Below, one piece after another: positions 1 through 4,697 of a DNA stretch of 5,521 nucleotides. The stretch covers positions 1 to 5,521 of the forward strand of contig JAJRAH010000008.1 of NCBI GenBank assembly GCA_028679985.1. The letters are read 5' to 3'. How positions within the stretch are numbered: position 1 is the stretch's first letter; each line of letters begins with the position of its first letter. A program made the translations under genes and the position numbers. Below the pieces are notes generated by a model that was not told the origin of the DNA, searched no databases, and saw only the letters and a program-made list of their open reading frames with translations. This stretch comes from Methanomassiliicoccales archaeon. Its GTDB lineage: Archaea; Thermoplasmatota; Thermoplasmata; Methanomassiliicoccales; JACIVX01.

Positions 1-1496
1 CCTATGGATATCGCCAGTCCTCTGTATGAGTTTCTAAGCGGTTTGATTACCGAGGCATCGCCGTGAGTCCTCGACCCGATCTTGCCCTGAAGCGGCTTGA
101 TGACGGTACCTCCCCGCACCTCATGATCGTACTGTTTGATCACCCACTCCTTCGATGCTATGTTCGGATCCGAGAGTAAGGCCAGCAGAACGGTGTTCAG
201 GTCCTTCGGCAGCTTTGGAGGGATGCTCTTTGCCGTGGTCGAGGGCTTCTCCACCTTCGTCGGGCGACAGTACTCGGGACCTTTGGTCAAGAAGTCCAAA
301 TCCATTTCGAACACTTGGACCCCTTCGAATTGGAGACGCACAATCCGATCCGCGATGACTTCTCCTATGATTGTTGCCGGTACATCCCACAGGTCGAATA
401 TCTCCAGTATCCTGCGAACATTCTTTTTCGAGGCCGCGAGCATCATCCTTTCCTGAGACTCGGATACCCAGATCTCCCAGGGCGCCAGACCGGTCTCCTT
501 GAGCGGGACTTTGTCGAGGCGCACTTCCGCCCCGCATCCTCCGGCGAGGGCGATCTCCCCCACGACGCAGGACAGTCCTCCTCCCCCAAGGTCCTTCATT
601 CCGTTGATCAGTCCCTTCGATGTGACTTCCAGACAGGCGTGTATCAGGGGTTCTTTCATTATCGGATCGCCCAGCTGTACAGCGCCCCTCGACCCTTCCT
701 CGGACGACTCGTCCAATTCCGCGGATGCGAACGTGACCCCGTGTATTCCGTCCCTTCCTGTTCTCCCCCCGGCAAGTATCAAGACGTCCCCGGGACCTCC
801 CACAGCATTCCTGAGAAGCTGGGATCGCTTGACTATTCCGACGCATCCTACGTTCACGATGCAGTTGCCGATGTATCCATCGTCGAAGAACACGCCCCCG
901 GAGACGGTCGGTATTCCGAGTCGATTCCCGTAATCACGAATGCCCCCTACCACTCCCCCCAGCAGATACTTCGGATGCTTCGTACCTGCGGGTATCTCCC
1001 CGTCATAGTCGAGGGGGCCGAAGAAGAGGGGATCGATCAGCGCGACAGGCTGCGCACCCATGCACAGAACGTCCCTGATTATTCCTCCGATGCCTGTCGC
1101 CGCTCCGCCGTACGGCTCTATGGCGGACGGATGGTTGTGGCTTTCTATTCTGAGAGCGTAGGCGTACTCGTCGTCGAACGCCATGACCCCGGCGTCCCCC
1201 TTGGCCAGGACGTCCGGGTGTTTGATGTTGAATATATTCTCCCGAAGAAACACCTTAGAACTCTTGTAACAGCAATGCTCGCTCCAAGCCTGCGCGATCG
1301 ATTGAAGCTCGACGTCCGTCGGCGGCCTCCCCTTCTTCGAGAAATACCTGGCTATTTCCTTCATCTCGCTGAGGCTGAGGTTCAGGCCCATCGAGGCGCT
1401 GATATCGAACATGTCCTTATCTTCGGCTTTCGACAGATCGATATCGGAAAGCTCGAATGATACACTCCTGCGCCGCATGAAATCGACAGATGGCAT
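1..1496 (-). CDS. purL: Phosphoribosylformylglycinamidine synthase subunit PurL (FGAM synthetase II), 3' end outside window
   Basis: Catalytic subunit of FGAM synthetase, which converts FGAR, ATP and glutamine-derived ammonia to FGAM in cytoplasmic de novo purine synthesis. The minus-strand frame is open from 1496 through the left edge, giving 498 N-terminal residues; small-type PurL proteins are usually about 700-770 aa, so roughly the last third is missing. Visible signatures are TDVELQSIAQAWSEHC (residues 60-75, with the active-site-type histidine at 74), ESHNHPSAIEPYGGAATGIGG (from 118, the ATP/Mg-binding segment), DLGGGGLS (302-309) and QYDHEV (455-460), near the junction of the duplicated halves. 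Residue 76 is Cys, where Gly, Ser or Ala is more usual. I chose the ATG at 1496 because GTGAGG sits 6 nt upstream; an in-frame ATG at 1502 directly abuts that motif and is less likely. The gene lies 8 nt after purS. The small type needs PurS and PurQ; purQ may lie beyond the left edge (inference). Confidence 0.97.
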   Translation of the reverse strand, partial: MPSVDFMRRRSVSFELSDIDLSKAEDKDMFDISASMGLNLSLSEMKEIARYFSKKGRPPTDVELQSIAQAWSEHCCYKSSKVFLRENIFNIKHPDVLAKGDAGVMAFDDEYAYALRIESHNHPSAIEPYGGAATGIGGIIRDVLCMGAQPVALIDPLFFGPLDYDGEIPAGTKHPKYLLGGVVGGIRDYGNRLGIPTVSGGVFFDDGYIGNCIVNVGCVGIVKRSQLLRNAVGGPGDVLILAGGRTGRDGIHGVTFASAELDESSEEGSRGAVQLGDPIMKEPLIHACLEVTSKGLINGMKDLGGGGLSCVVGEIALAGGCGAEVRLDKVPLKETGLAPWEIWVSESQERMMLAASKKNVRRILEIFDLWDVPATIIGEVIADRIVRLQFEGVQVFEMDLDFLTKGPEYCRPTKVEKPSTTAKSIPPKLPKDLNTVLLALLSDPNIASKEWVIKQYDHEVRGGTVIKPLQGKIGSRTHGDASVIKPLRNSYRGLAISI

Positions 1497-1502
1497 GCAC
1501 AT

Positions 1503-1508
1503 CCTCAC
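1503..1508 (-). promoter_or_regulatory. Shine-Dalgarno of purL, overlapping the purS stop codon
   Basis: On the minus strand GTGAGG overlaps the TGA stop of purS (1507-1505) and lies 6 nt before the ATG at 1496. This spacing decides between the two in-frame ATGs at 1502 and 1496. The overlap suggests translational coupling, which would suit equimolar production of two subunits of one complex. Confidence 0.75.
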
Positions 1509-1744
1509 TTCAAGTCTATCCTGTATCTCTGAATGACTGGATTCGCTAGAAGCTTCCTGCACATCTCCTCGCACGCCTTCGCCGCTTCATTGCGAGGCAC
1601 ATCCAGTGTGATCTCGAAGAACTTGATCGATCTGACGCTCCTTATGCCTTTGAAACCGAGCAGCTCGAGCGCCTTCTTCGTATTCTGTCCCTCAGGGTCC
1701 GCCACTCCGGGCTTGAGTTCGATCCTGATCTCCGCCACTACCAT
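1505..1744 (-). CDS. purS: Phosphoribosylformylglycinamidine synthase subunit PurS
   Basis: Small non-catalytic subunit of FGAM synthetase. In organisms with small-type PurL, a PurS dimer bridges PurL and the glutaminase PurQ. The 79-aa product is the normal family length (about 80 aa). It carries the family's N-terminal pattern, a beta strand followed by LKPGVADPEG (residues 10-19), then ALELLGF (25-31), SVRSIKFFEITLD (36-48) with the conserved VR-x-x-K segment, and LLANPVIQRYRIDL (65-78), matching the family's LLANPVIE-type end. The ATG at 1744 is preceded by a weak GGTG about 5 nt upstream. purL follows 8 nt later on the same strand, which independently confirms the assignment. A 55-bp gap separates it from marC upstream and holds a possible TATA box, so the purSL pair may have its own promoter. 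Confidence 0.95.
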   Translation of the reverse strand: MVVAEIRIELKPGVADPEGQNTKKALELLGFKGIRSVRSIKFFEITLDVPRNEAAKACEEMCRKLLANPVIQRYRIDLK

Positions 1745-1775
1745 CTCAGCACCGCATTGGGAATCCTCTGCTCCC

Positions 1776-1785
1776 TACTTAATTG
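1776..1785 (-). promoter_or_regulatory. Possible archaeal TATA box for purS-purL
   Basis: The minus strand reads CAATTAAGTA here, in the 55-bp gap between the marC stop and the purS start. A start site about 25 nt downstream would fall near 1756, giving a leader of about 12 nt before the purS ATG. The element is only moderately TATA-like, so transcription reading through from marC is an equally good explanation. Confidence 0.35.
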
Positions 1786-1799
1786 TGTTCTCAACGGAG

Positions 1800-2447
1800 C
1801 TAGAGAAATCCAGCATCCCGGATTGCCTGGAACACGCCCGAGAGAATGAAGCTGATCGCGACCGCAGCGAGCAGGAGACCCATGACCCTGGAGAATGCCA
1901 TCGCCCCGCTCCGTCCCATCTTCTCGAATATGCCCTCCGAGTAGGTGAGCAGAATGTAGCTTATGACGACGGTGAGGATGATGCCGAGGAATACTGACAG
2001 CACCGCCAGCAGATCTCCGTTCTGAGAGGTGGCCTCCGAGACATAGATCATTACGGTCGTGATCGCGCCCGGGCCCGCGAACAGCGGTATGCCGAGAGGG
2101 ACGATGCCTACCTCTTCTTTCTCCATAGCCTCCTCCTGATCCTCCTCGCTGAGCTTGGTTCTGGATCTTTGTCCGTGCATCATCGAGAACGCGACCGAGA
2201 AGAGGAGGAGGCCCCCTGCGATCTTGAACGCGGGTATCGTGATGCCATATATCGAGAATATGTACTGGCCGAAGAGCGCGAAAACGAAGAGGACGACGGT
2301 GGTGACAAGGCAGATCTTGATGGCGACCTTTCTCTTCAGCTCCTTGGAGTATCCTTCCGTCACGGCTTCGAATATCGGGATGTTGCCCACTGGGTTGACG
2401 ATGGCGAAGATCGACACGAAAGCTCCAAGCGCGAACTCAATGCTCAT
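1800..2447 (-). CDS. MarC family (UPF0056) integral membrane protein, possible small neutral amino acid transporter
   Basis: Predicted polytopic membrane protein of the MarC/SnatA family. Members have about six helices; one archaeal member (SnatA of a Thermococcus) is reported to transport small neutral amino acids, but most have no known substrate and the original link of MarC to antibiotic resistance has not held up. The 215-aa product fits the family length (about 200-220). Conserved blocks are NPVGNIPIF (residues 18-26), GIPLFAGPGAITTVM (119-133, the repeated half) and RVMGLLLAAVAI (187-198). Hydrophobic segments lie near 5-26, 43-65, 70-90, 117-137, 146-168 and 187-208. A charged loop rich in Glu and Lys (93-113) separates the two halves. 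I chose ATG 2447 because GAGGGG lies 6 nt upstream and the family motif begins within 20 residues. The frame stays open upstream to 2633, but that part overlaps trmI and has no family similarity. The gap to the trmI stop is 28 nt, so the two are probably co-transcribed. Confidence 0.93.
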   Translation of the reverse strand: MSIEFALGAFVSIFAIVNPVGNIPIFEAVTEGYSKELKRKVAIKICLVTTVVLFVFALFGQYIFSIYGITIPAFKIAGGLLLFSVAFSMMHGQRSRTKLSEEDQEEAMEKEEVGIVPLGIPLFAGPGAITTVMIYVSEATSQNGDLLAVLSVFLGIILTVVISYILLTYSEGIFEKMGRSGAMAFSRVMGLLLAAVAISFILSGVFQAIRDAGFL

Positions 2448-2453
2448 CTCTCG

Positions 2454-2459
2454 CCCCTC
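2454..2459 (-). promoter_or_regulatory. Shine-Dalgarno of marC-family gene
   Basis: The minus strand reads GAGGGG, 6 nt before the ATG at 2447. It decides the start against in-frame upstream codons that would make the protein overlap the end of trmI. Confidence 0.6.
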
Positions 2460-2475
2460 ACTCCAAAACCCATAC

Positions 2476-3255
2476 TTAAGAGTTGGCCTCCCGTTCCCTG
2501 ATTGTTCTCCTCGCAAAGACGATGTATCCAGTGTGACCGAGGACATCGAAGGACGGTCTGACGCCGCCGGGGTGCACCTCAATTGCCCGCTGGATGTTCT
2601 CGAGAGCGTCGATTTCCACGAACGATGACGCACGAAGCTTCATGACGGTGCTCTCGACTTGGTTCATGTTCGGGACGTACGCGCAGAATCGCCCCCCTCC
2701 TTTCATCATCATCGTGGCGCTATCGACCGCTTCCCATGGATCTGGTATGTCTAGAACGACCGCGTCCGCCTTCAAGCCGAGCTGGATTGTCCTGACATCT
2801 CCGATTCTGAGTTCCCAGTTCTTGCCAAGATCTGTCCGCATGATGTTCCTCTTGGCCTTGGCGGCGAATTCCTCCCTCAGCTCGACGGAGATGACCTTCC
2901 CTTCGGGTCTGACCGCATTGAGCAGCGCCGTTGTGAGCGACCCAGAACCGACACCGCCTTCGATGACGAGGTCCCCACACTTCAGGTCGAGTCTCTGCAC
3001 GATCGTCGCCGCGTCTTTCCTCCCGATGACCTGCGGTCCCCGTTCTATAGATTCCATGAGCTCAGGGGTCCCAGGACGCAACACCCAGAGCGTCTTGTTG
3101 GCCACCGAAATTATCGATCCGCTCTCCTTCCCGACGAGTTTTGAGCCATCCACGACCCCCAGCCCTTCGACTCTGATCATCGCCTTCTTGATGGTCGCCC
3201 AATGGCGCAGTCCCTTCTCGTCGAGCAGGTAGACGAGATCCCCTTCCCGAAGCAT
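2476..3255 (-). CDS. trmI: tRNA (adenine-N1)-methyltransferase TrmI (archaeal m1A57/58 type)
   Basis: SAM-dependent methyltransferase that makes 1-methyladenosine in the tRNA T-loop (A58; in some archaea also A57). The 259-aa length is typical. The N-terminal beta-rich domain (about residues 1-70) begins in the family style, REGDLVYLLDEKG (3-15). The Rossmann domain follows, with the SAM-binding loop EGGVGSGSLT (99-108), acidic motif II in VELR (124-127), GD (152-153), the active-site LDIPDPWE (168-175) and the C-terminal signature RPSFDVLGHTGYIVFARR (233-250). The ATG at 3255 aligns with the normal family N-terminus. I see no strong Shine-Dalgarno before it, only a weak GGGAAC. A 61-bp gap separates it from the zinc-ribbon gene upstream, with no convincing TATA box, so it may be read from that gene's promoter. 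marC follows after 28 nt. Confidence 0.95.
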   Translation of the reverse strand: MLREGDLVYLLDEKGLRHWATIKKAMIRVEGLGVVDGSKLVGKESGSIISVANKTLWVLRPGTPELMESIERGPQVIGRKDAATIVQRLDLKCGDLVIEGGVGSGSLTTALLNAVRPEGKVISVELREEFAAKAKRNIMRTDLGKNWELRIGDVRTIQLGLKADAVVLDIPDPWEAVDSATMMMKGGGRFCAYVPNMNQVESTVMKLRASSFVEIDALENIQRAIEVHPGGVRPSFDVLGHTGYIVFARRTIREREANS

Positions 3256-3273
3256 GACGTTCCCGATGCTCTC

Positions 3274-3288
3274 TAGGAAAGAAAAGGA
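3274..3288 (-). terminator. Weak T-rich tract downstream of the zinc-ribbon gene
   Basis: The minus strand has CCTTTTCTTTCC about 30 nt past the TAG stop of the zinc-ribbon gene. Archaeal RNA polymerase can terminate at T-rich tracts without a hairpin, so this could reduce read-through into trmI. The longest uninterrupted run is only four T, so the call is weak. Confidence 0.2.
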
Positions 3289-3316
3289 TTATGGACGGAG
3301 GTCGCGATCTGACTCG

Positions 3317-3739
3317 CTATTTCAGCTTGGCTCCGCATTTCGGACACTGCCATTCGTGCTCGGAGATCGCTGCCCCACAATGACGGCACCTGGGAAGACC
3401 CTCAATCTGTTTGACTTCTTCCTTCTTCTTCTCTGTGCCAGCCTTCGTGCCGGACTTCGGAGCAGGATGAGGACTAGCTTCATGCTTCTCCCCTTCGAAC
3501 TCGTATTCGGGATTCTCATACTTGGTCGCGGGAGGATACTGATAAGCGCGCTTCTTCTCCGCGTTCGCAGCCACGACGTATGCTATTGCACCGATAACGC
3601 TGAGGAAGAATCCGATAGCTACCCAATTCCAATCTGCAGCCTTCTTCCTCACCTTCGTATCCGCATATATCCAGGCTGCTATTCCGGCTCCCAGGCCGAA
3701 CCAGACTAGAATGATCACCAATACGACTTCGAGTGCCAT
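3317..3739 (-). CDS. Two-helix membrane protein with C-terminal zinc ribbon, function unknown
   Basis: I do not recognise a named family. The 140-aa product has two hydrophobic segments (about residues 3-25 and 38-58) joined by a short basic loop with RKK at 31-33, then a polar, probably disordered Lys/Glu/Pro linker (about 61-112). It ends in a single four-cysteine zinc ribbon, CRHC (118-121) and CPKC (132-135), each followed by Gly. Such ribbons usually fold on one zinc ion and often bind proteins; a cytoplasmic ribbon on a membrane anchor is common in archaeal hypothetical proteins. I prefer the ATG at 3739: GGTGAT lies 3 nt upstream, matching the anti-Shine-Dalgarno end, and a strong TATA box is about 36 nt upstream. 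A GTG at 3754 would add five residues but lies at or ahead of the predicted start site. It is the first gene of the leftward set and is divergent from the 66-aa membrane protein. Confidence 0.85.
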   Translation of the reverse strand: MALEVVLVIILVWFGLGAGIAAWIYADTKVRKKAADWNWVAIGFFLSVIGAIAYVVAANAEKKRAYQYPPATKYENPEYEFEGEKHEASPHPAPKSGTKAGTEKKKEEVKQIEGLPRCRHCGAAISEHEWQCPKCGAKLK

Positions 3740-3742
3740 CCC

Positions 3743-3748
3743 ATCACC
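3743..3748 (-). promoter_or_regulatory. Shine-Dalgarno deciding the zinc-ribbon gene start
   Basis: The minus strand reads GGTGAT, 3 nt before the ATG at 3739. It matches the second half of GGAGGTGAT, the complement of the archaeal 16S rRNA 3' end, at the normal spacing. It supports ATG 3739 over GTG 3754. Confidence 0.6.
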
Positions 3749-3753
3749 ATCCA

Positions 3754-3787
3754 CAACTAATGGGCTTGACTTATATAAAATTAGTTG
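3754..3787. promoter_or_regulatory. Perfect 8-bp inverted repeat flanking the TATA box, candidate operator
   Basis: CAACTAAT (3754-3761) and ATTAGTTG (3780-3787) are exact reverse complements separated by 18 bp, and the TATA box of the zinc-ribbon gene lies between them. One arm covers the position expected for the TFB recognition element, the other lies between the TATA box and the predicted start site. Half-site centres are 26 bp apart. The geometry suits a repressor that blocks TBP/TFB or polymerase, which is inference. An RNA hairpin is unlikely because the arms lie mostly upstream of the predicted transcript. Confidence 0.5.
3771..3781 (-). promoter_or_regulatory. TATA box of the zinc-ribbon gene
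   Basis: The minus strand reads TTTTATATAAG, a strong archaeal TATA element in an otherwise GC-balanced region. A start about 25 nt downstream would fall near 3750, leaving a leader of about 10 nt that still contains the Shine-Dalgarno before ATG 3739. Confidence 0.75.
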
Positions 3788-3827
3788 AACGTTGCCTGCA
3801 GCCTATCGCGAGTTCGTTTTCCGATCC

Positions 3828-3865
3828 GACTTGAGTCTCAATCGAGCATTCATCGAGTTCAAGTC
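3828..3865. repeat. Inverted repeat enclosing a tandem ATCGAG, in the divergent promoter region
   Basis: GACTTGA (3828-3834) and TCAAGTC (3859-3865) are perfect 7-bp reverse complements around a 24-bp spacer. The spacer holds ATCGAG twice (3841-3846 and 3852-3857), 11 bp apart, about one helical turn. It lies roughly midway between the two divergent TATA boxes. It could be a shared activator or repressor site, or chance; the sequence alone does not decide. Confidence 0.3.
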
Positions 3866-3910
3866 TGCATCTGGATGGGATGAATTGGCAGCATTCTCAA
3901 AGGAAAAAGG

Positions 3911-3920
3911 ATTTATATAC
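3911..3920 (+). promoter_or_regulatory. TATA box of the 66-aa membrane protein gene
   Basis: ATTTATATAC, preceded by a purine-rich AGGAAAAAGG that could serve as TFB recognition element. A start about 25 nt downstream falls near 3940, essentially at the ATG of 3942, so the transcript is probably leaderless. No Shine-Dalgarno is present, which agrees. Confidence 0.75.
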
Positions 3921-3926
3921 TGAAGG

Positions 3927-3944
3927 CATTGGGCGCACCCAATG
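3927..3944 (+). promoter_or_regulatory. Perfect inverted repeat covering the start codon of the 66-aa gene
   Basis: CATTGGG (3927-3933) and CCCAATG (3938-3944) are exact reverse complements with a 4-bp spacer, CGCA. The second arm ends with the start codon. As DNA it would be a compact operator over the predicted transcription start. If transcription began at or before 3927, the RNA would instead form a hairpin that hides the AUG. The TATA spacing favours the operator reading. Confidence 0.45.
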
Positions 3945-4142
3945 GAAGGTTCCGATTTCCCCAGGAAAGCAAAGATGGCTATATCGATCCTGTTGATAGT
4001 CTCCGGATTCGCCATGTATTGGGCGTGGGGCCTGATCTACGGAAGCTGGAACATCTTCGAAAGAGAGTTCATTGGTGTGTACAAAATCGTCGTCGTTCTC
4101 ATAGTCTTAGGAGTGCTTGGACTGTTGCTATATAGGAAATAG
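3942..4142 (+). CDS. Small two-helix membrane protein, function unknown
   Basis: No family recognised. The 66-aa product has a short basic N-terminus (R8, K9, K11), a first hydrophobic helix at about residues 13-33 with several aromatics (Y26, W27, W29), a short polar turn including N37, E40, R41 and E42, a second helix at about 45-64, and a basic C-terminal end (R65, K66). By the positive-inside rule both ends face the cytoplasm. The gene has a strong TATA box about 25 nt before the ATG and no Shine-Dalgarno, so it is likely translated from a leaderless mRNA. The stop is TAG, and a seven-T tract follows 35 nt later. The promoter, the hydrophobic pattern and the terminator together support a real single-gene unit, although the ORF is short. 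An internal ATG at 3975 would remove only the polar N-terminus. Confidence 0.75.
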   Translation: MEGSDFPRKAKMAISILLIVSGFAMYWAWGLIYGSWNIFEREFIGVYKIVVVLIVLGVLGLLLYRK

Positions 4143-4177
4143 AGGACTCTGGATCGGCTGGGATTGACGGTCCTGGC

Positions 4178-4184
4178 TTTTTTT
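4178..4184 (+). terminator. T-tract terminator after the 66-aa gene
   Basis: Seven consecutive T, the longest T run on the plus strand of the window, lie 35 nt after the TAG stop. Archaeal polymerase terminates at such tracts without needing a hairpin. I see no strong stem directly upstream. Confidence 0.5.
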
Positions 4185-4461
4185 CGTGTGTCATTCGGGT
4201 CGGCACTCGACGTGCTGATCGAGACTGATCAAATACGTCTGGCGGGTACCTCAGGCTCTGTGAGCGACAATAGTTCTGAATGCGGTCCAGCCACCAACGG
4301 GTGCACGCACGAGTCTATGGGGCCGAGAAGGACTCTCCCAGCTGACCTTGCGTGTTCCAGCCTCTTGAGGGACTGCTCTGCCATCATCAAGTGGAAGCCG
4401 GAGGTGTGGGATCTGTCCTATGGCGGCTCTGAATCGCAAAAGCAGGACATGAGAGGGATAA

Positions 4462-4472
4462 GTTAATATTGG
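4462..4472 (+). promoter_or_regulatory. Possible TATA-like element for the surface protein gene
   Basis: AGTTAATATTG is the only clearly AT-rich element between the T-tract and the gene start at 4698. If used, transcription would begin near 4493 and give a leader of about 205 nt that includes the 4578-4608 hairpin. A long leader is unusual for archaea, so a weaker, closer promoter is also possible. Confidence 0.3.
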
Positions 4473-4498
4473 AAACAACGTAATTCTCGCTATTCGGA

Positions 4499-4525
4499 CA
4501 TTCAGCTGAACGTTTTCTCTGAATG
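4499..4525 (+). repeat. Inverted repeat CATTCAG/CTGAATG near the predicted transcription start
   Basis: CATTCAG (4499-4505) and CTGAATG (4519-4525) are perfect 7-bp reverse complements around 13 nt. The left arm overlaps the 10-bp palindrome TTCAGCTGAA (4501-4510). It lies just after the start position expected from the 4462 TATA-like element, so it could be an operator or the first hairpin of the leader. Confidence 0.3.
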
Positions 4526-4577
4526 CGACGAGGGGTAATGGTGTACGGCCATCTGGAACGGGGATGCCTGAGCCCTG

Positions 4578-4608
4578 CTCCCGGGACCGCAAGAAGGGTC
4601 CGCGGGAG
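4578..4608 (+). other. GC-rich hairpin in the leader of the surface protein gene
   Basis: CTCCCGGGACC (4578-4588) pairs with the segment at 4597-4608: five pairs GGACC/GGTCC, one G-C, a bulged G at 4602, then five pairs CTCCC/GGGAG. The loop is GCAAGAAG. The segment GCTCCC (4577-4582) could alternatively pair with GGGATGC (4561-4567, one bulge), so two exclusive folds are possible. No T-tract follows, so it is not an intrinsic terminator. It could be part of a regulatory leader or a small RNA; I recognise no known riboswitch class. Confidence 0.4.
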
Positions 4609-4683
4609 ACGGAGTTCAAGAAATCAACAGTTGTCGGCCTTGCACCGATATCATGATGCACAGTGACGACTGGAAATTGCGAA

Positions 4684-4689
4684 GGAGGT
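4684..4689 (+). promoter_or_regulatory. Strong Shine-Dalgarno of the surface protein gene
   Basis: GGAGGT lies 8 nt before the ATG at 4698. It is the best ribosome binding site in the window and fixes this start. Its presence also shows that the transcript has a leader. Confidence 0.8.
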
Positions 4690-4697
4690 TACGGAAA

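Larger units (their letters stand above)
4185..4697. other. Gene-poor stretch with short inverted repeats; leader of the downstream gene in part
   Basis: I find no supported gene in these 513 bases. Open frames exist on both strands (plus 4164-4466; minus 4661-4251), but their products are rich in Ser, Arg and Pro, lack recognisable motifs and have no ribosome site. What is visible: a hairpin-like TCGGCAC/GTGCTGA pair (4200-4218, one G-T), a weak AT-rich element at 4463-4472, an inverted repeat CATTCAG/CTGAATG (4499-4525) containing the palindrome TTCAGCTGAA (4501-4510), and a GC-rich hairpin (4578-4608). TCTGAATGCG occurs twice (4275-4284 and 4518-4527). The right part is probably the 5' leader of the surface protein; the left part could be spacer, decayed coding sequence or an unrecognised RNA. 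Confidence 0.5.

Noticed and set aside
315..1460. Long open frame (381 aa) on the plus strand, plus shorter plus and minus frames within 121-933
   Set aside because: They lie opposite or out of frame with purL, which has unmistakable family motifs throughout. Their products have no recognisable motif; long antisense frames are common over GC-biased codons.
1497..1502. Upstream in-frame ATG for PurL
   Set aside because: The GAGG motif directly abuts this ATG, leaving no spacer; the ATG at 1496 has a 6-nt spacer.
2471..2480. TATA-like CTTAAGTATG on the minus strand ahead of the marC-family gene
   Set aside because: The start site it predicts (about 2451) would leave out the GAGGGG ribosome site, and it overlaps the trmI stop region; co-transcription with trmI is simpler.
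2448..2633. N-terminal extension of the MarC-family protein (62 extra residues)
   Set aside because: The extra residues overlap the trmI 3' end in another frame and are unlike the family; a good Shine-Dalgarno precedes ATG 2447.
2720..2980. Minus-strand 86-aa frame and plus-strand frame 2594-3232 across trmI
   Set aside because: Shadows of trmI in other frames, without motifs of their own.
3740..3754. GTG start adding five residues to the zinc-ribbon protein
   Set aside because: It lies at or upstream of the transcription start predicted from the TATA box, while ATG 3739 has a well-spaced GGTGAT.
4164..4466. Plus-strand frame of 100 aa, and the opposing minus-strand frame at 4251-4661 (136 aa)
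   Set aside because: No ribosome site, no motif, composition unlike the real proteins nearby; the plus frame also starts within the region of the T-tract terminator.
4545..4635. tRNA-like appearance around the GC-rich hairpin with GAGTTCAAG
   Set aside because: No seven-pair acceptor stem, and the T-arm stem cannot form; only one real hairpin is present.
4640..4670. Possible box C/D small RNA because of ATGATG and nearby CTGA/TGAC motifs
   Set aside because: The C box does not match RUGAUGA and no properly spaced D box or terminal stem is present.
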